From Anaerobacillus alkalidiazotrophicus (lineage in GTDB: Bacteria > Bacillota > Bacilli > Bacillales_H > Anaerobacillaceae): a stretch of DNA of 64,000 nucleotides. The first letter of the stretch is position 1. The number at the start of each line of letters is the position of its first letter. Position numbers and translations under genes: made by a program. The notes beneath the pieces were generated by a model, which was not told the DNA's origin, searched no databases, and worked only from the letters and a program-made list of their open reading frames with translations. Positions 8,244-16,397 of the stretch are shown here, piece after piece. The stretch is taken from assembly GCF_001866055.1 (NCBI RefSeq), contig NZ_MLQS01000023.1:1-64000 (forward strand), read 5' to 3'.

Positions 8244-9689
8244 TTACTTATGGGCCTTACTAACTTTTAACTTCTTACCTTTAACTGTTGTATTTTCCAT
8301 TGCTTCTAAGACCAATGAACCTTTCCCATTTAAAATATCAACATAAGTTAAAGTATCTTGGATCGTAATAATTCCAATATCCTCAGCTGTTACACCAGGT
8401 ATTTTTGCGATCGTTCCAACAAAATCGACAGCTCGAAGTTTCTTCTTCTTTCCACCGCTAAAATGAAGTTTGATAATATCTTTGTTAATTCGTGCTGTTT
8501 TATTATTTTTAACGATTCGGCGGCCAATGATTTTTTCTTCAAATGCAGCTTTTCCATTTTTAACGTCTTCATACGTCGGAGCTTCCATTGACGGGATAGA
8601 AAATCCGATGTATCTCTCAATCGCTTTCACGTATTTATTTTCATATGATGTTGCAAATGTAATGGCTTTTCCTTTATTACCTGCTCGACCCGTTCTTCCA
8701 GTTCGGTGAACATAGCTCTCTTTTTCCATAGGAACATCATAGTTTATCACAATGGTCACATTATCGATATCTATTCCTCTCGCAGCTACGTCTGTTGCGA
8801 TTAGATAACGAAAATTGCCGAGTTTGAAACCATTCATCACTGCAAATCTATCTTCTTGCTCTAAACCTCCATGAAGTTTTTCACATGAATAATTCGCACT
8901 TTCCAATTCATTAAATACAGTATCAACATGTTCTTTTGTATTGCAAAAAACGATACAGCTATCAGGGTTTTCTACAACTGTAACGTCTTTAAGAAGTGAA
9001 ATCTTTTCGGCTTCATTCACTTCAATTAAGCGATGATCAATTGTATCTGTTGTAATTGTTGTAGAAGCAATTTCTATATAGGTCGGATCTGACATATATT
9101 TATGACAAAGGCTTTCCACATCCTTAGGAAGAGTTGCAGAAAATACCATCGTCACTCTATTAGTTGGAAGTTCTTTTATAATCGATTCAACTACATTGAT
9201 AAAGCCCATATTCAACATTTCATCGGCTTCATCAATAATAAGGAACTTAATTTTTTCTAAATCCAACGTACCTCTATCAATGTGGTCAAGGACACGGCCA
9301 GGTGTTCCAACGACAACATGCGTTTTTTGTTTTAATTCCTCTTTTTGTTTTGCAAACGGTTCTTTCCCGTAAACTGCCATGGCTTTAATTCGTTTTAATC
9401 TACCAATATTCGTTATATCTTCTCGAACTTGTACAGCAAGTTCACGAGTAGGTGTGAGAATTAATGCTTGTGGTTTTTTTTCTTCCCATTCAATCATTTC
9501 ACATATAGGAATACCGAAGGATGCAGTCTTTCCACTTCCTGTATGCGATTTTACTACGAGGTCTTGTTTTTCCAACGCTTTTGGTATAACTTCACTTTGA
9601 ACCTCAGTCGGTGTATTATATTTTAATACAACAAGTGCTCTTTTAATTTCATCACTTAAATCATAATCATCAAATTTTCTTTCACTCAT
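8244..9689 (-). CDS. dbpA: ATP-dependent RNA helicase DbpA (YxiN)
   Basis: DEAD-box RNA helicase that acts in 50S ribosome assembly by binding hairpin 92 of 23S rRNA. Motifs in order: Q-motif region ([12 protein letters not shown]), motif [26 protein letters not shown], motif [10 protein letters not shown], motif III FSATLP, RGIDIDN and motif [10 protein letters not shown]. The last 75 residues (from [24 protein letters not shown]) form the DbpA-specific RRM-like RNA-binding domain. Length of 481 matches B. subtilis YxiN. GAGG precedes the ATG by seven bases. It is monocistronic, with the cold-shock gene upstream on the same strand. Confidence 0.95.
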   Translation of the reverse strand: MSERKFDDYDLSDEIKRALVVLKYNTPTEVQSEVIPKALEKQDLVVKSHTGSGKTASFGIPICEMIEWEEKKPQALILTPTRELAVQVREDITNIGRLKRIKAMAVYGKEPFAKQKEELKQKTHVVVGTPGRVLDHIDRGTLDLEKIKFLIIDEADEMLNMGFINVVESIIKELPTNRVTMVFSATLPKDVESLCHKYMSDPTYIEIASTTITTDTIDHRLIEVNEAEKISLLKDVTVVENPDSCIVFCNTKEHVDTVFNELESANYSCEKLHGGLEQEDRFAVMNGFKLGNFRYLIATDVAARGIDIDNVTIVINYDVPMEKESYVHRTGRTGRAGNKGKAITFATSYENKYVKAIERYIGFSIPSMEAPTYEDVKNGKAAFEEKIIGRRIVKNNKTARINKDIIKLHFSGGKKKKLRAVDFVGTIAKIPGVTAEDIGIITIQDTLTYVDILNGKGSLVLEAMENTTVKGKKLKVSKAHK

Positions 9690-9774
9690 GTTCTAACCTC
9701 GTTTACTTAGTATAATTCGTTTTCAATAAATTCTTCTTCCCTAAAAATTGCTTTTATTCACATTTATAAACGTG

Positions 9775-9806
9775 AAAAAAGGACTCTATGAAAGAGTCCT
9801 TTTTCA
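9775..9806 (-). terminator. Terminator of the cold-shock gene
   Basis: GGACTC and GAGTCC arms with flanking A and T runs form a hairpin (AAAAAGGACTC, loop TATGAAA, GAGTCCTTTTT). It lies three bases beyond the csp stop and has T runs in both directions. Confidence 0.9.
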
Positions 9807-9809
9807 TCA

Positions 9810-10010
9810 TTAAGCTTTGTTTACATTTATGGCTTGAAGACCACGTTGGCCTTGCTCTGTGTCAAAATTTACTTTTTGGCCTTCTTCTAAAGATTTAAAC
9901 CCTTCGCCTTGGATAGCTGAGAAATGTACAAATACATCATCTCCACCTTCTACTTCGATAAAACCAAAACCTTTTTCTGCATTAAACCATTTTACTGTAC
10001 CTTGTTGCAT
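9810..10010 (-). CDS. csp: Cold-shock protein, CspB/CspD family
   Basis: A 66-residue single-stranded nucleic-acid-binding RNA chaperone. It has the family start [18 protein letters not shown] (RNP1 is KGFGFI) and DVFVHFSAI (RNP2), followed by the usual five-strand barrel sequence to the C terminus. The ATG at 10010 is chosen because AGGAGG lies just upstream and because family members start with this methionine; a longer frame to 10040 would add ten residues across the ribosome binding site. Which B. subtilis Csp it matches cannot be told from sequence alone. Confidence 0.95.
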   Translation of the reverse strand: MQQGTVKWFNAEKGFGFIEVEGGDDVFVHFSAIQGEGFKSLEEGQKVNFDTEQGQRGLQAINVNKA

Positions 10011-10385
10011 GTTTGTTTCCTCCTGTGTGGTATAAACCACTTTTTATTACTATTAATGCTCAATTAAATAAAAATAGATACCAAAGGCGAAAAGATCAAA
10101 TGCTTTCTATTTTACTTAGTAACGAACAAAAATAATTCACTTTAACAGTAACAGATACATCATGATATTGCAAATTTTCGTTATCCTATAGTGTGAATTC
10201 TCATTATCGTTTATTCTTTCTTTGTTATTAAAATGAAGTTCTGTCGGCTTCGGCTGCATAAAAATAATAAAGCAGTAAATAAACTCACTGCTTCTTTCGT
10301 ACTTTTTGATCAAACTGTGCAAAAGTTTACTTCCCATTCTTTGTTTACTACAAATGAATTTTCGATGATTTGTATTATCGAACTA
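10011..10385 (-). promoter_or_regulatory. Leader and candidate promoter of the cold-shock gene; otherwise empty gap
   Basis: On the minus strand TTGATC (10099-10094) is followed after 17 bases by TATTTT (10076-10071), giving a leader of about 55 bases. A short hairpin (GTGG-TTTATA-CCAC, 10027-10040) sits directly upstream of the ribosome binding site and might affect its accessibility with temperature. The remaining bases up to 10385 contain short open frames without ribosome binding sites, and I see no supported gene there. Confidence 0.45.
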
Positions 10386-11585
10386 TTAAAACTTATTTTT
10401 AACATTTTGAAATATTTCAGATTGTGTAACCGAGCTCATAATTTTATCAAACAACGGAAACTTACTTACATTACTTGCTTCTAAATCTATTGAATAAAAT
10501 TGAAAACTATTTTTCCCTTTGTTTTTCGCATGATACATTGCTTTATCAGCATTTTTTATTAATGTTTCAATGTTCTCACCATCTTTTGGGAATATACTAA
10601 TTCCTATGCTTGGCGATACTTTTGACTCATTTTCTTGGAAACAAAAAGGCTCTGATATAGAATTTAATATTCGTTCTGCTATTTTCTCCACCTCTTCGGT
10701 GCTTGTCTCCTCAAAAACAATAATAAATTCATCTCCACCAAGTCTACCTGTTAAATCTTCTTCTCTTACAGTATTGTTTAGTCGTTTAGCGACTTCAACT
10801 AGTAATAAATCACCATACTCATGTCCAAGTGTATCATTTACTTTTTTAAAACCATCTAAATCAATAAACATGACTGCAAAACTATGGTCGTGCCGCTTCG
10901 ATCTTGCTAAAATTTTTGTTAAGTGTTTTTGTATCATTTTACGATTTGGTAAATCCGTTAGCTCATCATAATAAGCCATTTGCTTTAGCTTCATTTCAAA
11001 TAACTTTTGTTCTGTTACATCTATGATCAAGCCATTAATTATTTCAACTTTACTAGATTCATCTTGGATAGGGTTAGTTTGTATTTCCATCCACCGTAAA
11101 TGATTATTTACATCCTTTACCGAAAATTCAACTTTGCCTTTTTTTCTCGTGAGAAGTAAATTTACAATATCTTTTTCCTTTTCTTGATCAATATTTCTAA
11201 TAAAGTGCTTCAATAATTTCGGCTTTTCCATTAACTCTGTATCTGTAAAGATACTTATTTCATTTACCCCTTTTGATATATATAATTTGTCGTTTTCAAT
11301 ATCATATGAAAAACAAATCACATGCAAATGATCATACATATTTTTTAGTACAGTAACCTCTTTTTTATATTTAGAGCATTTTTCTTTTAACTGACCAATT
11401 TGATTTTGTAACATTTCCTCATTTAAAGCACGTTTTCGGTATTCTTTATATAGAATCCAACCTGGTATCAGGAGAAATAAGACGAACAAATTCGATAACA
11501 TTGGGTATCCAGTGAAACTGAAAATAAATGCTAATGCTATCATTAGGAGAGATATCGGAATAATCGCTTTTGAATATATAGTCAT
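10386..11585 (-). CDS. Membrane-anchored PAS-GGDEF diguanylate cyclase
   Basis: Probable cyclic-di-GMP synthase at the membrane. Two hydrophobic segments occupy about residues 8-24 and 29-46, followed by a coiled-coil linker (50-82), a PAS/PAC-like sensor domain (85-195, ending in the PAC pattern GLIIDVTEQK) and a GGDEF domain (203-370). The active-site motif is GRLGGDEFIIVFEE at 283-287, intact, and the N-terminal DELTDLPNR signature is present. No EAL domain follows, and there is no RxxD inhibitory site immediately before GGDEF (TGRL precedes it). AGAGGTGG lies upstream of the ATG. It is transcribed alone. The C-terminal 30 residues are outside the domain and unassigned. Confidence 0.9.
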   Translation of the reverse strand: MTIYSKAIIPISLLMIALAFIFSFTGYPMLSNLFVLFLLIPGWILYKEYRKRALNEEMLQNQIGQLKEKCSKYKKEVTVLKNMYDHLHVICFSYDIENDKLYISKGVNEISIFTDTELMEKPKLLKHFIRNIDQEKEKDIVNLLLTRKKGKVEFSVKDVNNHLRWMEIQTNPIQDESSKVEIINGLIIDVTEQKLFEMKLKQMAYYDELTDLPNRKMIQKHLTKILARSKRHDHSFAVMFIDLDGFKKVNDTLGHEYGDLLLVEVAKRLNNTVREEDLTGRLGGDEFIIVFEETSTEEVEKIAERILNSISEPFCFQENESKVSPSIGISIFPKDGENIETLIKNADKAMYHAKNKGKNSFQFYSIDLEASNVSKFPLFDKIMSSVTQSEIFQNVKNKF

Positions 11586-11817
11586 TGTCCACCTCTAGCA
11601 AATTTAGCTTAATTTATAAGATTAAAAGAATAGTAACTCAACTAAAATTGTATGGTTTATACGCTTAATAGGTCAAGTGTTTTTTATTGGTTGTGATTAG
11701 CACAATCGCTATAAACGTAGTCATTCAAAATTAGCCAATCTATGTATAATTTTATTAATAAAAATTGTGTTAAAACATAATTCTCTCAACCATAGAATAG
11801 GGTAAAATAAAAATAAA

Positions 11818-11936
11818 TGAATGAATTTCATAATTTCCAAAACTGAGCCTCATAATTCACAATCTAGTCACGAAAGGTTCAGCGTAACTAGATAATTATT
11901 TTAATAGCAGGAACATTAAATTATGAAATTCATTAA
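11818..11936. repeat. Nested palindromic repeat (TATCTAGTTACG family)
   Basis: A perfect 16-bp inverted repeat, ATGAATTTCATAATTT at 11821-11836 and its complement at 11918-11933, encloses a second hairpin with arms TCTAGTCACG (11863-11872) and CGTAACTAGA (11883-11892). Related copies lie at 23867, 43825 and 51527. It occupies much of the gap 11586-11966, in which I see nothing else apart from the leader of the next gene. Confidence 0.7.
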
Positions 11937-11966
11937 ACTATTAAAGAGTAGAGGAGGAATAGAAAA

Positions 11967-12170
11967 TTGATAAAAAATAAATGGATTTGGTACGGAATGG
12001 TAATCATTTGCGCAATCATTTTAACAATAAGTTTCATTAATAACAACCCAGTGATGGCAATCGCCGCTTTTTCTTTAGCCCTTCTATTAAAAAAAGACTA
12101 TCATAACATCCCTTTACCAAAAAGATACAATAAATTTACTCGTACTGAAAATAAAACCAACCAATCATAG
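11967..12170 (+). CDS. Small membrane protein (67 aa), unknown function
   Basis: Starts with TTG behind a strong AGGAGG (nine-base spacing) and ends just before a clear terminator, so expression is credible. After a short basic start (MIKNKWIWYG) it has two hydrophobic segments (about 9-23 and 28-40), then a basic, polar tail (LLKKDYHNIPLPKRYNKFTR). This suggests a hairpin membrane protein with its tail in the cytoplasm by the positive-inside rule. I do not recognise the family. The palindromic repeat directly upstream may contribute to its leader. Confidence 0.65.
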   Translation: MIKNKWIWYGMVIICAIILTISFINNNPVMAIAAFSLALLLKKDYHNIPLPKRYNKFTRTENKTNQS

Positions 12171-12183
12171 TAACTAAGTTGAA

Positions 12184-12222
12184 AAAAGAAGCATTCCGAA
12201 CTCGGATTGCTTCTTTTTCTTG
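12184..12222 (+). terminator. Rho-independent terminator
   Basis: GAAGCATTCCGA pairs with TCGGATTGCTTC with one internal mismatch, followed by TTTTTCTTG. It follows the small membrane protein gene. Confidence 0.8.
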
Positions 12223-12245
12223 TCGAAATACTGCTATATTAAAAT

Positions 12246-12282
12246 TTAGAAAAAACTTGGCTCTAAGCCAAGTTTTTTCTAA
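12246..12282 (-). terminator. Terminator at the end of the PTS operon
   Basis: AGAAAAAACTTGGCT and AGCCAAGTTTTTTCT form a long perfect stem around a two- to four-base loop. A and T runs on both sides make it work in either direction; it lies 23 bases beyond the aldolase stop. Confidence 0.85.
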
Positions 12283-12304
12283 TAGATCCTGTTAATCTTG
12301 TATT

Positions 12305-12952
12305 CTATTCATCTAGGTTATACGAATAATGATTGTTATTATTAACTTTACATATACCTAAAGCTTCAAAAACTTTTGCATGAATGTTTACGTAAGCATT
12401 ATATTCAATTCGCTCAAGCATATCATAGGCTTTTCTTAACGTTTTATCAATAACTACAATACCATGTTGATGTAGTAAAGTCGCTACTGGCATGTCGCCA
12501 ACTCTCGTTTCTAGATAAGATCGAACAATATAAGCTAGTTCCGGACTTGTTGCAGGAGCAAAATCTAATGTTTTAACTTCCCCTAATTTTTGAGTTGCTT
12601 CACATAAATTAGGAAGTGGAAGTCCTAATGATGCAAAGACCATCGATTCCTTAGGGTGAGCATGAACAACAGCACCCGCATCAGGCATCGTCTCAAAAGC
12701 AGCTAAGTGCATATTTACCTCTCGTGTAACCTTCCCATTTCCTTCCAAAATGTTTGCATCTTTATCGATGACCAAAATATCTTCAGGATTTAATCGACAA
12801 AACTTTGCTTGCGACATTAACGTTGGAGTCATGATAAAATGTTCATCACTGACTCGAACACTAATGTTCCCACCAGCAGCATTTGTATTAAATCGATCAA
12901 ACATCATTTGAGTCACTTCACATAAGTCTTTTCTTTCATCAAAATACATCAT
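12305..12952 (-). CDS. Class II aldolase/adducin family (FucA-like) sugar-phosphate aldolase
   Basis: Zinc-dependent aldolase of the FucA/RhaD/AraD family, which cleaves or epimerises ketose phosphates. Visible features: AAGGNISVRV (phosphate loop, Gly-Asn), a catalytic Glu region (KVTREVNMHLAAF), the zinc-binding HAHPKE, and the third His in LLHQHGIVVI. Length of 215 matches L-fuculose-1-phosphate aldolase. It is last in the PTS operon, and its ATG overlaps the kinase stop by four bases (ATGA). It probably splits the phosphorylated sugar into dihydroxyacetone phosphate and an aldehyde. The exact substrate is unknown. Confidence 0.85.
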   Translation of the reverse strand: MMYFDERKDLCEVTQMMFDRFNTNAAGGNISVRVSDEHFIMTPTLMSQAKFCRLNPEDILVIDKDANILEGNGKVTREVNMHLAAFETMPDAGAVVHAHPKESMVFASLGLPLPNLCEATQKLGEVKTLDFAPATSPELAYIVRSYLETRVGDMPVATLLHQHGIVVIDKTLRKAYDMLERIEYNAYVNIHAKVFEALGICKVNNNNHYSYNLDE

Positions 12953-13899
12953 ATCGAATAAGCCTCCAATTTCTCAATTTTCACTTCCGCTTCTAATTGC
13001 TTTGTTTGCTTTAAGCAAAATGATGAACTCTCATTTTGCGAAGCTTTAGATGCACTTAACGCAGTAGAAAACTCTAACATATCTTCAATTGAAGTTTGTT
13101 TATAAAGAGACGCTACTAATCCACCTACGAAAACATCACCACAACCTGTATCATTAATCTCCTTAATAACAGGTGGGATTACTCGGTAAAATGATTGCTT
13201 CGTTCCTACTAAACTACCTTTTTTTCCTAAGGAAACAACAACAAACTCTATACCATCGTTTAACAACTTTTTCATTTCTGGAATAAACTCATCAATTGTA
13301 TTTAATGGCTTTCCTACTAACTCTTGAAATTCAAATTCATTTGGTTTAATTAAGTAGGGCTTGAGTTTAATGGCTTCCCGTAAGTAATCCCCACTTGCGT
13401 CAATGATAAGTTTTCCACCTTTATCCGTAACCGTTTTGACAATGTTGATATACTGATCGACATTAAATCCTCTAGGTGGACTTCCTGCAAATACTACATA
13501 ATCATTTTTCGTAACTTGATTGGAAAGTTTTTCAACCAACTTACATTGAGATTCTTCTAAAATCTCAAATCCAGACTCCGTAATCATAAAACTCCCATTT
13601 CCTGAATCATCCAATATTACAAGACTTTCTCTTGTAGAACAGTTTTCTTGTGATATAAAATCACAAGTCACTCCCTTATTTTTAAGAAGGGTGGTAAGCG
13701 TAAGGGCATTTTCCGAACCTACAAACCCGGTTGCGATGTTGTTAATATTTAATTTAGATAACACAACCGATACATGTGTTGCTTTTCCTCCTATATCAAA
13801 TGAAACATTTCTTATTTTATTGTTCATTTTTCGTGTGAGAACACCATTAATCTTTATTATTTTATCAATAGCCGTGTTCAAGGTAACTGTATAAATCAT
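12949..13899 (-). CDS. PfkB-family sugar phosphate kinase (1-phosphofructokinase type)
   Basis: Ribokinase-fold kinase of the 1-phosphofructokinase/tagatose-6-phosphate kinase branch. It begins MIYTVTLNTAID (usual form LNPAID), has the GGKATHVS segment (family GGKGxNVA), FAGSPPRGF, and the ATP/anion-hole signature NDTGCGDVFVGG with catalytic Asp near the C terminus. The family's GKGIN is GKATH here, so two usually conserved positions differ. ATG 13899 gives the canonical N terminus; GTG 13905 has better ribosome binding site spacing. It would phosphorylate a PTS-derived sugar phosphate before aldol cleavage. A 197-base gap with a GC-rich hairpin separates it from the EIIC gene. Confidence 0.85.
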   Translation of the reverse strand: MIYTVTLNTAIDKIIKINGVLTRKMNNKIRNVSFDIGGKATHVSVVLSKLNINNIATGFVGSENALTLTTLLKNKGVTCDFISQENCSTRESLVILDDSGNGSFMITESGFEILEESQCKLVEKLSNQVTKNDYVVFAGSPPRGFNVDQYINIVKTVTDKGGKLIIDASGDYLREAIKLKPYLIKPNEFEFQELVGKPLNTIDEFIPEMKKLLNDGIEFVVVSLGKKGSLVGTKQSFYRVIPPVIKEINDTGCGDVFVGGLVASLYKQTSIEDMLEFSTALSASKASQNESSSFCLKQTKQLEAEVKIEKLEAYSI

Positions 13900-13972
13900 G
13901 GACACTATCACATCCTAACCATTAAGTAACCTAGTAAAACGAATACTTTAAACGCTAACAATCTCTTACACG

Positions 13973-13990
13973 CGGGGGCAAAAGCCCCCG
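13973..13990 (-). other. GC-rich intercistronic hairpin
   Basis: CGGGGGC-AAAA-GCCCCCG is a perfect seven-base-pair stem in a very AT-rich region, without a T run on either side. It lies between the EIIC and kinase genes, and might stabilise the upstream PTS part of the transcript or partly halt transcription. Confidence 0.6.
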
Positions 13991-14095
13991 ATGCAATTGT
14001 CACTTAACTGTAATATAAAAACTATTGACCTATTGATTTTTTTTTAATAATGTTAATTTGTCACATATTTTCTTATTTGCTGATTAAGTTGCCTG

Positions 14096-15463
14096 CTATG
14101 CAATTTTATCAGCATTTTTTTCAATCATTTCTGATCTTTTCTTCATTCCTTTATAGTACCAAACGAATAGTACCATCCAAATAATTGCAGCTACTAATCC
14201 CCAGAATTGTCCGTTTACTACATTCGCTGCATTCGCAAAGACATATCTAAATACAGGATATTCAAGTGTACTCCATGATAATAATTGACCAGCTGGTACT
14301 GTTATTGCGCCAGTGTCATTAGCTAGTTTTGTAATCGTTGGTGCAAAATATGTTGCAACATACAGGAATACTGGAGTTGTTACAACTCCTAAAATTATCA
14401 TTCTTAGTAAATTTCCACCTGTTACAATTAACGCAGCTACTGCAAAAGAAAGATTGATGATACCTGCGAACGGTAATACATTATTCCCTGGTAAAAATGC
14501 TGCAAACATTAATGTGAAAGGTACTAATACAATACACGTTACCCAAACTTCGTTACAACCTGCCATAATTGGCCAGTCAAGTCCAATGTGTAGTTCTTTT
14601 CCTTCAAAACGCTTTCTCATGAATTCTGAAATTGCATCAGATAACGGAGCTAATGCTTGCATGAATAATTTAGCTACCATCGGGAAAAGTGTTAATGCAG
14701 CTGCAGCCTGAACACCCAAAATTAGTATTTCTTGAATGTTATATTTTGCAGTTACCCCTAGTAAAATCCCAATAATAAAGCCCATCACATGATTTTCAGC
14801 AAAAATTCCAATTCTTTCTTTTAACCAATCTGCATCAATTTTACGATCAAGACCCGGTACAAAATCTAGTAGTCTATTTAACGGATATAAAAATACACCA
14901 AATAATGTCATACTATGAGTACTAGTTACACCTGGGATTTGAGTTAATTCACCAATTTGTTTTTGGTTAACATCAGCAACCTTCAATTCAATAATAATTT
15001 GCAACGACGCTACGATAAATGCAAGCGTAACACTTCCAGAAACCCCTATAACTAAAACTGCAGTTAAAATTTTTCCCCATACATTCCATAAATCAACGTT
15101 TAAAGTATTCGTTTTGTTAATTAATAGCATAATTGCATTAATCCCAATTTGGATCGGAAACATAAAGAATGCTAATGGCCAAGCCCATGCAAGTGTTGCT
15201 AAAGATGTCCAGCCACCATCAATGGCAGTAAGTTCAATTCCAGTATTATCTACAAATTGCCTGGCAGCAGGACCCATTGCATCCATCATAAACCCAATCA
15301 CTAACCCCATTCCGACAAATGCAAGACCAAGCGTTAAACCAGATGAAAAAGCATCCTTAAATTTCATACGGGCAATCAAACCAACAATAATCAAGATTAA
15401 TGGTACAAACACCGCTGCTCCAAATCCTAAAATGTAATCAAAAATTGACTGTAAAGCTTCCAC
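14096..15463 (-). CDS. PTS EIIC component, galactitol family
   Basis: Membrane permease subunit of a phosphoenolpyruvate-dependent phosphotransferase system of the galactitol (Gat) family. The protein has 455 residues, the family's usual size, with about ten hydrophobic segments starting at residue 10. The sugar-binding region carries GLDWPIMAGCNEVWVT, typical of galactitol-type EIIC. The start is GTG, five to eight bases after AGGAGG. EIIB and EIIA are separate genes upstream, as in gatABC. Substrates of this family include galactitol, other polyols and several uncommon sugars, so the true substrate is open. Confidence 0.92.
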   Translation of the reverse strand: MEALQSIFDYILGFGAAVFVPLILIIVGLIARMKFKDAFSSGLTLGLAFVGMGLVIGFMMDAMGPAARQFVDNTGIELTAIDGGWTSLATLAWAWPLAFFMFPIQIGINAIMLLINKTNTLNVDLWNVWGKILTAVLVIGVSGSVTLAFIVASLQIIIELKVADVNQKQIGELTQIPGVTSTHSMTLFGVFLYPLNRLLDFVPGLDRKIDADWLKERIGIFAENHVMGFIIGILLGVTAKYNIQEILILGVQAAAALTLFPMVAKLFMQALAPLSDAISEFMRKRFEGKELHIGLDWPIMAGCNEVWVTCIVLVPFTLMFAAFLPGNNVLPFAGIINLSFAVAALIVTGGNLLRMIILGVVTTPVFLYVATYFAPTITKLANDTGAITVPAGQLLSWSTLEYPVFRYVFANAANVVNGQFWGLVAAIIWMVLFVWYYKGMKKRSEMIEKNADKIA

Positions 15464-15518
15464 TAAAATTCCTCCTTTTCAAATTTAGGTAGTTTTGTCA
15501 TTTGAATAATGAGGCTTA

Positions 15519-15794
15519 TTATTTTAAAGCTTTAATAACCTTGTCTAGTTCAGCATCCATACCCATACCTGTTAAAAAGGCAATTCCATTACACACTGGT
15601 ACTGGATATTCTTTTCTAGGTTTTGTAATAGCTATATAGACGGCACAATCCTTGACATACGTATCAATCGACTTAATATCTACTGCTTCTACATGTGCTT
15701 TCACCCCTTTGCTATCCAATAATTTTTTCACTTTAGATGCAACCGTTTGAGATGTAGCAACACCTGAACCACAAGCAACAATAACTTTTTTCAT
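15519..15794 (-). CDS. PTS EIIB component, galactitol/lactose-like
   Basis: Small cytoplasmic phosphocarrier that passes phosphate from EIIA to the sugar carried by EIIC. The sequence starts MKKVIVACGSGVATSQTV; Cys8 in the loop CGSGVATS is the phosphorylated residue, as in GatB. The ATG at 15794 is chosen because GGAGG lies eight bases upstream; an upstream in-frame start would add six residues without a better site. Length of 91 residues is usual. It lies between EIIA and EIIC. Confidence 0.92.
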   Translation of the reverse strand: MKKVIVACGSGVATSQTVASKVKKLLDSKGVKAHVEAVDIKSIDTYVKDCAVYIAITKPRKEYPVPVCNGIAFLTGMGMDAELDKVIKALK

Positions 15795-15824
15795 ATTGAA
15801 CGCCTCCACCATATTATTTAATCG

Positions 15825-16298
15825 TTATGCTACAGTTTTTTTTAATAACCTAATAATATCTGCTTGGTTAGATTCTTTTAATAATTGGTCCATTACTTCT
15901 CGTTGCATAAACATTTCTATTAATTTTTGTAGCAAGGCTGTTTGACCTTCTCCTCTTTTCAAGCCTAATATGAACAAAAGCTGTGCATCTACCCTTTTGT
16001 CATCTGACCCCATCTCAAGAAACTCAATCCTTTTTGTTGGTCGAATTACTGCAATAAACGGTTTACAAATATTTACTGGATCTGTATGAGGTATCGCAAC
16101 ATGATACGGAACCGTTCTTAGTCCAGTAGGATATTCATCTTCTCTTTGTTTAATTGCCTGTTTAAAAGTTTCCTTTACATATCCTTTTTCAACTAGCACT
16201 GTAGATATTTTTTCGAAAAAATCATCTCTGTCCGTACAATCAAAATTTGGAAATACTAATTCATTTTTAAACAATTGACTAAATAGCTCCATCTGCAC
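15825..16298 (-). CDS. PTS EIIA component, fructose/mannitol-type fold
   Basis: Phosphocarrier that takes phosphate from HPr. The family signature YHVAIPHTDP gives the active-site His (about residue 69-71), preceded by PTGLRT. The 157-residue size matches galactitol-type EIIA. Two starts are possible: GTG 16298 (AAGGAAG four to six bases away) or ATG 16292, two codons later. It is the first structural gene after the regulator, with about 100 bases between them; I found no clear terminator or second promoter there. Confidence 0.9.
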   Translation of the reverse strand: MQMELFSQLFKNELVFPNFDCTDRDDFFEKISTVLVEKGYVKETFKQAIKQREDEYPTGLRTVPYHVAIPHTDPVNICKPFIAVIRPTKRIEFLEMGSDDKRVDAQLLFILGLKRGEGQTALLQKLIEMFMQREVMDQLLKESNQADIIRLLKKTVA

Positions 16299-16397
16299 TC
16301 AACTTCCTTTTCTAAAAAATTAAATCTATATGACTTGTAACATTTGACTTCCTCTAAGCACCACCTCCTCTTTAAAGTAAACTGTAAGAAAAGACTC

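Noticed and set aside
10137..10337. 66-residue frame between the cold-shock and GGDEF genes
   Set aside because: No ribosome binding site, low-complexity AT-rich peptide, no recognisable family.
14313..14711. Long open frame antisense to the EIIC gene
   Set aside because: Opposite to a clear membrane protein gene, without a ribosome binding site; composition mirrors the coding strand.
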